A stretch of DNA of 64,000 nucleotides, taken from positions 281,085 through 345,084 of the forward strand of contig NZ_QFRU01000004.1 in the NCBI RefSeq assembly GCF_003184905.1. Reading direction: 5' to 3'. The notes beneath the pieces are model-generated. The model saw only the letters and a program-made list of their open reading frames with translations, searched no databases and was not told the DNA's origin. A program made the position numbers and the translations under genes. The number at the start of each line of letters is the position of its first letter. Position 1 is the first letter of the stretch. Shown in pieces: positions 25,984 through 33,693 of this stretch. This DNA is from Bacillus sp. CGMCC 1.16541 (GTDB lineage: Bacteria > Bacillota > Bacilli > Bacillales > Bacillaceae_H).

Positions 25984-26775
25984 ATGAAACTTTTAACACT
26001 CAATTGCCACTCATGGCAAGAAGAAAATCAGCTAGAGAAAATTCAATCTCTAGCTGAGACTATCAAAGAAAACAGGTACGATGTCATTGCTTTACAAGAA
26101 GTGAGTCAACTCATTGAAAAGCCGCTTGTTTATGACAACGTAAAAGAAGGAAACTATGGACTTGTTTTAGTCGAGGAATTGAAAAAGCTTGGAATTGACG
26201 AGTATTCCCTTGTTTGGGACTTTGCTCATATCGGGTACGATGTGTATGAAGAAGGTTTAGCCATTTTAACAAAACATCCGATTGTTGAAAGTCATTCATT
26301 TTTCATCTCGCAAAGCAAGGACACAGATTTTTGGAAAACACGTCGCATTGTTGGTGCAACGATTGCTTATGACAATGAAGAGCTCTCGTTCTACTCTTGT
26401 CATCTTGGCTGGTGGAACGATGAGGAAGAGCCAGTGAAAGAACAAATCGACGCACTGCTTGCTCACGTTCCAAAAGATAAGCCATTTTTCTTGATGGGTG
26501 ACTTTAACAATAATGCTTATATTCGAAACGAAGGCTACGATTATCTCATGAGCCACAACCTCTATGATACGTATCAGTTAGCTGATGAGAAAGATAGCGG
26601 CATTACGGTTAAAGGTAAAATTGCTGGGTGGGATCAAAACAAACAGGATTTACGTATCGACCTTATTTTATCAAGCAAAGAAGTAGCCGTGGCGAAGTCG
26701 GCCGTTATCTTTAATGGTGAACATAAGCCTGTTGTCTCTGATCACTTTGGTGTAGAAGTTAACATACGCAAGTAA
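25984..26775 (+). CDS. Endonuclease/exonuclease/phosphatase (EEP) family hydrolase
   Basis: A 263-residue EEP-fold protein. Visible motifs are LLTLNCHSW (Asn), DVIALQEVSQ (metal-binding Glu), SCHLGWW (His), MGDFNNNA (Asp, Asn) and VSDHFGVEV (catalytic Asp-His). There is no signal peptide, so it is probably cytoplasmic. The family includes nucleases, sphingomyelinases and sugar-phosphate phosphatases. It starts 4 bases after the PTS stop and is surely co-transcribed and co-translated with it. This suggests a phosphatase acting on the imported sugar phosphate, such as maltose 6-phosphate, but that is a hypothesis. Confidence 0.85.
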   Translation: MKLLTLNCHSWQEENQLEKIQSLAETIKENRYDVIALQEVSQLIEKPLVYDNVKEGNYGLVLVEELKKLGIDEYSLVWDFAHIGYDVYEEGLAILTKHPIVESHSFFISQSKDTDFWKTRRIVGATIAYDNEELSFYSCHLGWWNDEEEPVKEQIDALLAHVPKDKPFFLMGDFNNNAYIRNEGYDYLMSHNLYDTYQLADEKDSGITVKGKIAGWDQNKQDLRIDLILSSKEVAVAKSAVIFNGEHKPVVSDHFGVEVNIRK

Positions 26776-26800
26776 GCACGGCCATCAGGCCGTGCTTTTT
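26774..26800. terminator. Bidirectional terminator after the EEP gene
   Basis: AAGCACGGCC pairs with GGCCGTGCTT around ATCA and is followed by TTTTT. Confidence 0.92.
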
Positions 26801-27891
26801 TAATACGTTAACTTGTTGATTTCATCGTTTAACTGCTGACGAAACGCATCAATCTTTGTAAAATCCATCGCTTCGACGTAATAATGTTCAAGCTGGTCGT
26901 GAAGTTGTTTTGCTTGAGCTAGACAAGCAATCGCTTCTTTCATTTTTGTTGAGTATCTTGCCGCCACGTCTTTTAATTCCTCTTCGTATTTCTCGTCTGT
27001 CCCACTCGCAATCACCGTTCCGTACATATCTACCACTTCATCTGAATCATGTTCTGGGAAATATTCATGAGGAGCCGTACTATCAAAGATCGCGAATCCA
27101 AGCTCTCTTACAATGACCATGTCTAAGCTGTTTGGATCAAACCCACAATGATACACTTCTACATCAAAGCCTCGTTGCTCAGCGGCCGTCACCAACTTTT
27201 TAAGCATTGTCGATTTCCCAGATCCAGGACGACCTTTAATGAGATAGCGCTTTGCTAGCCCTTCTGTTAAGTTAGGCACAAAGTCAACGGCCCCTTTTGG
27301 CGTGGCAGCCCCAAGGAAGCGATGGCGAACATTGGCCGCTTTGTTTGATGATTTCCCTTGAAATAAAGAAGCAATTAAATTAGTAGTTAACTCATTAGCT
27401 TTTTGAAAATCCATATTTTCAATATAGAATTTCTCCCACTCATCATGAACGCGCAATGCTTCTTCAAAATGACGATACGCCGCTTGAAATGATTGACTAA
27501 TCTGATTAGAAAGCGTGACAATCACTTCTTTTTCACTAGCTAACTGTGCGGAATCCCACGCCGTTCCTAAATTCACATACTCCTCAATTGCCCCTGGTGC
27601 CTTTGGTTCAATAACATGAGGAGCCGTCCCATCGACAATCCCCACTTTTAATGCAGGGATAATGACACCATCAATCGAACCGTTGTCCGATGCACAATGA
27701 ATGTATTCTACATCGAAACCTTTGTCATTCCACTCTTGACCAATCTGTTTCATTAAAGTGGATTTCCCTGTGCCAGGTCCGCCTTTTAAAATGAATAAAC
27801 GGTCTAACCCTTGTAAATTGGAATCAAACAAGCTATGAAACCCTCTCGCTGTATTACCAGCTGCATAGTAGTTTTTCACGTTTCCAGCCAT
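26800..27891 (-). CDS. Tandem P-loop NTPase of unknown function (PRK06851-like)
   Basis: A 363-residue soluble protein made of two similar halves. Half 1 has Walker A GGPGTGKST at 37-45, then YIHCASDNGSID and DGTAPH. Half 2 has Walker A GRPGSGKST at 220-228, then YHCGFDPNSLD and DSTAPH. Each half ends with a helical stretch containing the pattern Y-x-E-x-MDF. The repeats show an internal duplication. The conserved HC and TAPH elements suggest a specific ligand or nucleic-acid partner. No function is known to me. It has GGGAGGAT before its ATG, and terminators flank it, so it is monocistronic. Confidence 0.8.
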   Translation of the reverse strand: MAGNVKNYYAAGNTARGFHSLFDSNLQGLDRLFILKGGPGTGKSTLMKQIGQEWNDKGFDVEYIHCASDNGSIDGVIIPALKVGIVDGTAPHVIEPKAPGAIEEYVNLGTAWDSAQLASEKEVIVTLSNQISQSFQAAYRHFEEALRVHDEWEKFYIENMDFQKANELTTNLIASLFQGKSSNKAANVRHRFLGAATPKGAVDFVPNLTEGLAKRYLIKGRPGSGKSTMLKKLVTAAEQRGFDVEVYHCGFDPNSLDMVIVRELGFAIFDSTAPHEYFPEHDSDEVVDMYGTVIASGTDEKYEEELKDVAARYSTKMKEAIACLAQAKQLHDQLEHYYVEAMDFTKIDAFRQQLNDEINKLTY

Positions 27892-28003
27892 GATAATCCT
27901 CCCTTAGTTGAAAGAAAATATGTCACATGTTCTAACATATGAACGCACATCAAAATGGGTGAATACCTAATAAGAAGTGAGACAGGATAAGGCTAAAAAA
28001 TAA

Positions 28004-28066
28004 TGAAAAAACTCCTTGCTCATGTATCCATTTATGTGAATGGAGGTTAGGAACAAGGAGTTCTTT
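28004..28066 (-). terminator. Likely terminator downstream of the 28.1 kb gene
   Basis: Read on the minus strand, AACTCCTTG pairs with CAAGGAGTT across a loop of about 35 bases and is followed by TTTTTC. It lies 55 bases past the stop. Confidence 0.6.
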
Positions 28067-28120
28067 TAGGACAGAGTTACCGATGAGCAGTTGCTTCTTT
28101 GCTCTCAGATCCACTTATAT

Positions 28121-29809
28121 TTAATAATACTTATTGCTCAATTCTTGCATTAGGGCTTGAATGCGATATGCTGCGTGTTCTTGTACAGCATACATATCTT
28201 CTTCAGTCATCTCTAACACATTGATTGCGCTGTTTGTGTTCATTTTAGGCATCGTTACTTTGTCTTTTAATTCTGTCTTAGAATCTACGTTTAAGAATAG
28301 TGTTCCCGCTTCTTGACCATCTTCTACGTTAAGTTCGATATCAAAGACATAATTCGCATATTCTTTTTCAAGATTAATATCTTGCTCTTGCATCAACATT
28401 CCATTTATAGCTGGGATCCCTTCATCCGCTTGTAACGAGAATTCACGTTCCACTTTACCAGCCTCTTTAAATGTTGAGTCAACTGTTAACCCAACATTCG
28501 TTGGTTCAGCTCCTTTTTCTTCAAGCAGAAGGTTTAACGTGCGTTTTTCTACACGACTTTCTTTTTGTTTTTCAATTGCTTTTGTTGATTCAAAAGAAAG
28601 GAACGAGTCTGATTTCCCCTTTGTCCCTGCTTCAAATTTAAATGCTTTATCTGTTTTATTCTCACCAACAGGAACATTCTTTGTTTCTACTAAAAATTCG
28701 ACTGCTTCTTCACTTTCGATATGATCTTTTGGCTGAACAGCCAGTTGCATATTGCGCTCAATGACAACATCTTCTTTTGTGACCAATAGCGTTGATGTAA
28801 AGCCCTTCGGATATTGAGCATCTTTAATATCTTGTTTCATTTCTTTTAGACCCTGTTCAATTTCTTTCTTTGCTACTTTAGGATCTGTATAATCAGCTTC
28901 CATTTGAGGCTGTATATTCATAGAAGAAGCTTTGGCCATACTTACCATACGCTTTGTTAACATATCAATGAGCTTTTCATCTTCACTCATTCGACCTACA
29001 ACGTTAGATAAAAACGTTTTTATTTCTTCTGGAGACATCGCTAACGTTACTTTTGTTAGCTTCATTTCTTCTCCTTCATGTTTATACGCAATTCCTTTTT
29101 CTTTTGTAAAATATTCTTCTTTTAGTTGGTCCATCATGAATGTTCCATAGTGTTCTTTTAAATGCGCTTGTTCTACCTCTGTTAACTTAGCATCTTTCCA
29201 CTCAAAGTAATCAATTTCTAATGTTTCTGTTCCTGTGTAATACGGATCAAACATACGCATCAAGTTTCCGTAGTCATTCGTATTCAAATAAAAATAATCA
29301 TCATAAATGAGTGGTACTTTCACACCTGCTTGTTTTTCTGAATAAAACATGTCAAAGCCCACTTTTGTACCTTGTGAGTTTAACAAGATACTACTAGCAC
29401 TCACTGCCGTTTTTGGGTCTTGCTCCGTTTTAACGGTAATGGCTGTTTCTTTTAAAATCTTTTGTAACATTTCTAAATTGGGATCTCCTTGTGCCATTTC
29501 CATGTCGACATTTCCACTGATCTTCATGTCTGTGCTTGATGGCTTTTCAAATGTTTTTTCTTGAAACGCAAGTTGATCACCGTATTTGTTATGTATTTCT
29601 TTTGATAATTGTTGATAGGCATTATATTCGGAGAGTAAATAAATATCTTTTGCAGACTTACTGAAGAACACACCGAACGTCACAGATGCGCCGATGAGTA
29701 CAAAAATAAGAGCCGCCGCTACAATCCATTTCTTCGGAACACGCTTTGGTGTTTGTTCCGTTTCGATCGTAGCACCAGCTTCTGCTCTTGATGTATGTTG
29801 GTCATTCAC
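28121..29809 (-). CDS. Membrane-anchored extracytoplasmic protein of unknown function
   Basis: A 562-residue protein. It has a cytoplasmic N terminus rich in Thr/Glu, one membrane segment (about residues 30-51, WIVAAALIFVLIGASVTFGVFF) and a large outside domain. The body alternates beta-rich segments with Lys/Glu-rich text (for example ISGNVDMEMAQGDPNLEMLQKILK) and ends in a helical tail. I recognise no catalytic motif; it may belong to the DUF6583-like Bacillus group. It lies 164 bases downstream of liaR in the same direction. A role in envelope stress is possible from position alone. Confidence 0.7.
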   Translation of the reverse strand: MNDQHTSRAEAGATIETEQTPKRVPKKWIVAAALIFVLIGASVTFGVFFSKSAKDIYLLSEYNAYQQLSKEIHNKYGDQLAFQEKTFEKPSSTDMKISGNVDMEMAQGDPNLEMLQKILKETAITVKTEQDPKTAVSASSILLNSQGTKVGFDMFYSEKQAGVKVPLIYDDYFYLNTNDYGNLMRMFDPYYTGTETLEIDYFEWKDAKLTEVEQAHLKEHYGTFMMDQLKEEYFTKEKGIAYKHEGEEMKLTKVTLAMSPEEIKTFLSNVVGRMSEDEKLIDMLTKRMVSMAKASSMNIQPQMEADYTDPKVAKKEIEQGLKEMKQDIKDAQYPKGFTSTLLVTKEDVVIERNMQLAVQPKDHIESEEAVEFLVETKNVPVGENKTDKAFKFEAGTKGKSDSFLSFESTKAIEKQKESRVEKRTLNLLLEEKGAEPTNVGLTVDSTFKEAGKVEREFSLQADEGIPAINGMLMQEQDINLEKEYANYVFDIELNVEDGQEAGTLFLNVDSKTELKDKVTMPKMNTNSAINVLEMTEEDMYAVQEHAAYRIQALMQELSNKYY

Positions 29810-29973
29810 TATGTATCGCTCCTCTTTGATTTTTTATACCTTGTTCATCATAGGGAAGCGAAAGGCTTATTTCTACCGTTTCGACAAAAGAAGACATTTA
29901 TTGGTTATTTGGCAGGGGTGGTTTAGACTTATGAGTTGAGCGACATGTAGGTACAAAGACCATGATTATTTCC

Positions 29974-30606
29974 TTATTTAGCTAAATTGTGTTTAAACGC
30001 GTAAATTACAGCTTGCGTACGATCTTGAACTTCTAACTTACTTAAAATGTTACTTACATGTGTTTTGACCGTTTTTAACGCAATAAATAGCTCATCAGCA
30101 ATTTCTTGATTCGTTTTTCCTTCAGCAATCAATAATAAAATTTCCATCTCTCTGGTTGTTAGTTGCTCATGTAAGTGTACCATCGGCTTTTGGCGCATCT
30201 TCATCATCATCTTTCCTGTTACTTCAGGTTCTAAGACAAATTGCCCTTCATACGTCGAACGGATAGCATTTGCAATTTCGCTTGCCTTTGACGTTTTTAA
30301 CATATAGCTAACTGCACCTGCTTCTAAAGCCGGATAGACTTTTTCATCGTCAAGGAAACTCGTGACAATAATCACCTTGGCTTCTGGCCAACTTTCAATA
30401 ATGTTTTTCGTTGCCTCGATTCCGTCCATTCCATCCATGACTAAATCCATTAAAATGATATCAGGGCGTAACGACAATGCAAGCTCTATCGCATCTTTAC
30501 CATTTGATGCTTCTCCTACCACTTCAATATCTGCTTGCGCGGATAAATAAGAAGACACTCCAATCCTTACCATTTCATGATCATCTACAAATAACACTCT
30601 AATCAT
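29974..30606 (-). CDS. liaR: NarL/FixJ-type response regulator LiaR
   Basis: A 210-residue response regulator. The receiver domain (residues 1-118) has the acidic pair in [11 protein letters not shown], phospho-acceptor Asp54 in [10 protein letters not shown], and Lys in LKTSKASE. The LuxR-type HTH (about 145-205) is [40 protein letters not shown]. It partners LiaS; the genes overlap by 8 bases. LiaR activates liaIH on cell-envelope antibiotic stress in Bacillus. ATG 30606 follows GGAGAGGGTG; an upstream GTG at 30615 is less likely. Confidence 0.92.
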   Translation of the reverse strand: MIRVLFVDDHEMVRIGVSSYLSAQADIEVVGEASNGKDAIELALSLRPDIILMDLVMDGMDGIEATKNIIESWPEAKVIIVTSFLDDEKVYPALEAGAVSYMLKTSKASEIANAIRSTYEGQFVLEPEVTGKMMMKMRQKPMVHLHEQLTTREMEILLLIAEGKTNQEIADELFIALKTVKTHVSNILSKLEVQDRTQAVIYAFKHNLAK

Positions 30607-31645
30607 CGCTTTCACCCTCTCCTTTTACGAATGGTACTTTTACTTCTAGTCGTGTCCCTTTATCTTTTAGGCTCACAATCTTCATCATGCCACCAATTTC
30701 TAACGCTCGTTCATACATGTTTTGCAGCCCATAAGATCCTGCTTTTTCCGTTTCGACATCAAATCCTTTTCCATCATCTACAACTCGTAAAATAATTAAA
30801 TCATCTCGTTGGACAAGTAATACGTCTAAGCTTGTCGCTTTTGCATGTCGAAGTGTATTGGAGACAGACTCTTGGAGAATGCGGAATAAATGATCTTCTA
30901 CACCTTTATCTAATAAGATATGTTCGACTTTCCACGTAATATCCATTGGTACTTTTTGAGACAGTTCGATTAGTAGCTCTTTCATTCCTTCTTGTAAGGA
31001 TTTTCCCTTTAATGCTATCGGACGTAAGTGTAAAAGTAGAGCTCTCATCTCTAACTGCGATTGATTGATCATCTCTTCAACCATCTTTAATTGCTTTGTT
31101 TCCGATGAATTTATTTCTTCCCTCGTTTCAGTAATCGCTGACATTAGCATCGAAGCAGCAAAAAGTTGCTGACTCACTGAATCATGTAATTCTCGTGCTA
31201 AACGGTTGCGTTCTTGAGAAACGATTTCTTGAATTCGCTTTTCTTGATCTTCTACTTTTTCATTCGCCATTTTTTGTGAGATTTTCGTTTGCTCTGTCAT
31301 TTGCTTATGAATGTTCGTCACACGGTTTGTCATTGCAGTTAACTCATGTGTAAGTGCCCCGTCTGGAACAGAACTACTTTTACCTAGTTCAACATCGTGA
31401 AGCATATTTGACACGACTCGTAACTGCTTACGCCACACAAACCCGTTCACAACTCCTGCCAACAGACCAATTGTTAAACTCACACTAAGTGAAAGGACAA
31501 TAAATGGCACATCAAAGATCTCAAGTTCCCATAGAAGACGCCAGTCTGACAATGGAAAAGTAGTAAAAAAGAGGATCATGAGTGTAAAGAACTGCAACAG
31601 TGATAAAGAGATACCCCATAAGAGTTGACGTTGAATCGCACTCAT
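30599..31645 (-). CDS. liaS: Sensor histidine kinase LiaS
   Basis: A 348-residue intramembrane-sensing kinase. Two N-terminal helices (about 10-31 and 47-70) are joined by a short extracellular loop, followed by a HAMP-like linker, HisKA_3 with the phospho-His at 154 ([16 protein letters not shown]), and an HATPase with the N box and [11 protein letters not shown]. The short loop means it does not itself bind a large external ligand; LiaF inhibits it until stress occurs. The start overlaps the liaF stop (ATGA). Confidence 0.92.
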   Translation of the reverse strand: MSAIQRQLLWGISLSLLQFFTLMILFFTTFPLSDWRLLWELEIFDVPFIVLSLSVSLTIGLLAGVVNGFVWRKQLRVVSNMLHDVELGKSSSVPDGALTHELTAMTNRVTNIHKQMTEQTKISQKMANEKVEDQEKRIQEIVSQERNRLARELHDSVSQQLFAASMLMSAITETREEINSSETKQLKMVEEMINQSQLEMRALLLHLRPIALKGKSLQEGMKELLIELSQKVPMDITWKVEHILLDKGVEDHLFRILQESVSNTLRHAKATSLDVLLVQRDDLIILRVVDDGKGFDVETEKAGSYGLQNMYERALEIGGMMKIVSLKDKGTRLEVKVPFVKGEGESDD

Positions 31646-32367
31646 ATTCGCTTCACCTCTAAATCACCTGTCATCATAGCTGTTACAATTTTTATTTTTT
31701 GCGAAGCTTCTTCGTATTGAGCCGTTTGAAAACAGATCGTTTGATTAAAAAATTTCGGATGTTCGTGCTCAAAAATTTTTACGTTCCCTGCAATCGCTGA
31801 ATGACGAACTGAGACTTCTACTTCATAAGGAACGAGGATTTGTACGTTTCCAATGAGATGACGAGTGACAATCACAGCTTCTCCTTTAGGTAGAACGGTA
31901 TAGCTAAGGTCAATCACCGTATCGCCAATGCCACTTTGAATGTTAATATCGTTCCACTCATACACATGTTCTGGCGTTTTTTGACGCTCAAATAAGGTAT
32001 TTTGAAACAGCGGCGCTTTTTTAAAGACTTCACCATTTGTAATCGATGGTTCTGTTATAGTTGGCTTAATCAGCGTTGGTGTACGCTTTGTTTGCACAAA
32101 CTTCAACACGAGATGAATCAAAACAGCGAGTAAAAAAAACTGAAACGTCATCATGTTTAAAATTTGAAAAACAAATGCAATGACTCCACCCCAAAACAAG
32201 AGCTTTCCTGATTGTTTTGGGAGGCGTCTACGGCCTATATAAATACAACCAGCGGCCACGAGAAGTGAAAAGATGAGCCCTCCATTAAAAAAGGAAAGCT
32301 CTAGTAAAAGCAAAACAACCCCTACTAGTAAGATCCAATTCATATAGTCTGTTTTGTTTATCTTCAT
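31642..32367 (-). CDS. liaF: LiaF, inhibitor of the LiaSR system
   Basis: A 241-residue membrane protein. Helices in the first 90 residues (WILLVGVVLLLLELSFF, LIFSLLVAAGCIYIG, LLFWGGVIAFVFQIL and a fourth) precede a soluble DUF2154/LiaF-like C-terminal domain. That domain includes NDINIQSGIGDTVIDLSYTVLPKGEAVIVTRHLIGNVQILVP. LiaF keeps LiaS in its phosphatase state in unstressed cells. ATG 32367 follows GGGAGGAAAA; upstream codons to 32490 overlap liaH and have no ribosome site. It is coupled to liaS. Confidence 0.9.
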   Translation of the reverse strand: MKINKTDYMNWILLVGVVLLLLELSFFNGGLIFSLLVAAGCIYIGRRRLPKQSGKLLFWGGVIAFVFQILNMMTFQFFLLAVLIHLVLKFVQTKRTPTLIKPTITEPSITNGEVFKKAPLFQNTLFERQKTPEHVYEWNDINIQSGIGDTVIDLSYTVLPKGEAVIVTRHLIGNVQILVPYEVEVSVRHSAIAGNVKIFEHEHPKFFNQTICFQTAQYEEASQKIKIVTAMMTGDLEVKRI

Positions 32368-32407
32368 TGCTTTTCCTCCCTTCGTCGTTGGTCGCTGAGA
32401 ATATACG

Positions 32408-32436
32408 AAAAAGACGCAACTGTGTACGTCTTTCTT
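32408..32436 (-). terminator. Attenuating terminator between liaH and liaF
   Basis: On the minus strand AAAGACG pairs with CGTCTTT around a loop of about 10 bases and is followed by TTC. A weak terminator here would give much liaIH mRNA and little read-through into liaFSR, as described for B. subtilis. Confidence 0.65.
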
Positions 32437-32455
32437 AGCATACCATGTTTTGTAC

Positions 32456-33103
32456 TTATGAAATAGCAGGCGCTTCTTCCTTTTTGTCATTTTTTTCTAA
32501 TTGAGCAATACGACTATCAATCGTGCTTCGGTGATAGTCATTGTTTACTTGATGTTCAAGGCGATCAATGTAACTTTCCATGTCTTCAAAGCGTGTAAAT
32601 GATTTAGTCGAATATGCGTTATTTTCTAACACTTTGTTCATACGATGATGTGCACGTGCAATGTTTTCACGTCCCATCAGTTCCATACGCTTAATGTGCA
32701 TATCTTTTAACTTATGCTTCATTTCTTCATATTTTCGCTCAAGTTCCGCTAATTGCTGCTCTGCTTTTTGCACTGCCTCTTGCAGGTGACGTGTGCGCTC
32801 TTCGTATTGAACTTGCTCTTGCATTGCGAAGTCATGAAGCTCTCTTTCGTCCGCTTTTGCTGCAATCGTTGCTTGATATTGACGCTTTTCAGCCATGTCT
32901 TTTGCATAACGATATTCACGAGTAAATTCTTCTTTTAACAAGTATTGACGCTCGACTAATTTACGAACCTTTTCTGTTTCTTGTTCACATTGGCGTAAGT
33001 AATGATTTAACGAGCCAAGTGGGTTTTTTTGTTCTTTTTGATCAAGTAATTGATGTAAATCGGATATAATTGAATCTTTCATACGTGTAAATAAGTTACT
33101 CAT
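32456..33103 (-). CDS. liaH: PspA/IM30 family phage-shock protein LiaH
   Basis: A 215-residue, almost wholly helical protein. The pattern is PspA-like: MSNLFTRMKDSIISDLHQLLDQKEQKNPLGSLNHYLRQCEQE, then long coiled coils rich in Gln/Glu/Arg. LiaH forms large rings at the membrane and is the main output of the Lia response. It lies 16 bases downstream of liaI and is followed by a weak terminator. Confidence 0.92.
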   Translation of the reverse strand: MSNLFTRMKDSIISDLHQLLDQKEQKNPLGSLNHYLRQCEQETEKVRKLVERQYLLKEEFTREYRYAKDMAEKRQYQATIAAKADERELHDFAMQEQVQYEERTRHLQEAVQKAEQQLAELERKYEEMKHKLKDMHIKRMELMGRENIARAHHRMNKVLENNAYSTKSFTRFEDMESYIDRLEHQVNNDYHRSTIDSRIAQLEKNDKKEEAPAIS

Positions 33104-33119
33104 TTTATTCTCTCCCTTT

Positions 33120-33467
33120 TTATCGATTTTGTTTTAATTGAGACCATTCTTTTTCAAAGCTCATGAACGGATCTGTTGTGTCTCCTACCACATCTTTTGA
33201 TTCGTTCCACTTTTTATAGATAACGTATAAAACATAAGCGGCAATGACACCGACAATAGCTGGAATATTTGAAATTGAAGCGGCTACCACAACTAAGCCA
33301 ATTCCAACCCATAACACTTTCTTACCTGTTGTATGTGCTTTTACAAATTCTTTGAAAACAAAGTACAGAATCGCTAAGCTAATGGCTAGTGCAATCATCG
33401 GGCCTAAATTCGCTAGTAACACCACCGCTGCGACAGCTCCTAGAATAAACAATCCAAATTTCTTCAC
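33120..33467 (-). CDS. liaI: LiaI-like small membrane protein
   Basis: A 115-residue protein with about four hydrophobic segments (residues 4-20, 24-42, 50-66, 69-85) and a polar C-terminal tail ending FEKEWSQLKQNR. LiaI anchors LiaH at the membrane in Bacillus. First gene of the locus. The symbol rests on position next to liaH and membrane topology rather than strong sequence recognition. The upstream region (33468-33640) should carry the LiaR-controlled promoter; a CTCAGGTCTTAG dyad near 33558-33573 (minus strand) is a candidate LiaR box but unproven. Confidence 0.75.
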   Translation of the reverse strand: MKKFGLFILGAVAAVVLLANLGPMIALAISLAILYFVFKEFVKAHTTGKKVLWVGIGLVVVAASISNIPAIVGVIAAYVLYVIYKKWNESKDVVGDTTDPFMSFEKEWSQLKQNR

Positions 33468-33644
33468 GTTCTATTTCCTCCTTTCGTTTCTTCATGTCTT
33501 TATTCTATCTATAAATAAAAATCGCCATAACGAGCCTGAGTTTTATTTTCAACTAAGACCTGAGACGTACTTACACCCCTAGCCATAACGGAAGACCCTT
33601 TCTTTACACTTGTTGGGGTGATTCAAGAGAATGAGTATGAACAT

Positions 33645-33691
33645 AAAAAAGCCTGCGATTTTAGACGTATCTAAAATCGCAGGCTTTTTTT
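33645..33691. terminator. Strong terminator after pulA
   Basis: A stem of about 20 bp (GCCTGCGATTTTAGA and its complement, extended by A/T pairs) with a 4-base loop and T-runs on both strands. Confidence 0.93.
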
Positions 33692-33693
33692 GT

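Noticed and set aside
33480..33600. A LiaR box upstream of liaI as a firm feature.
   Set aside because: A CTCAGGTCTTAG-like dyad is present, but it matches the remembered consensus imperfectly, so it is only mentioned under liaI.
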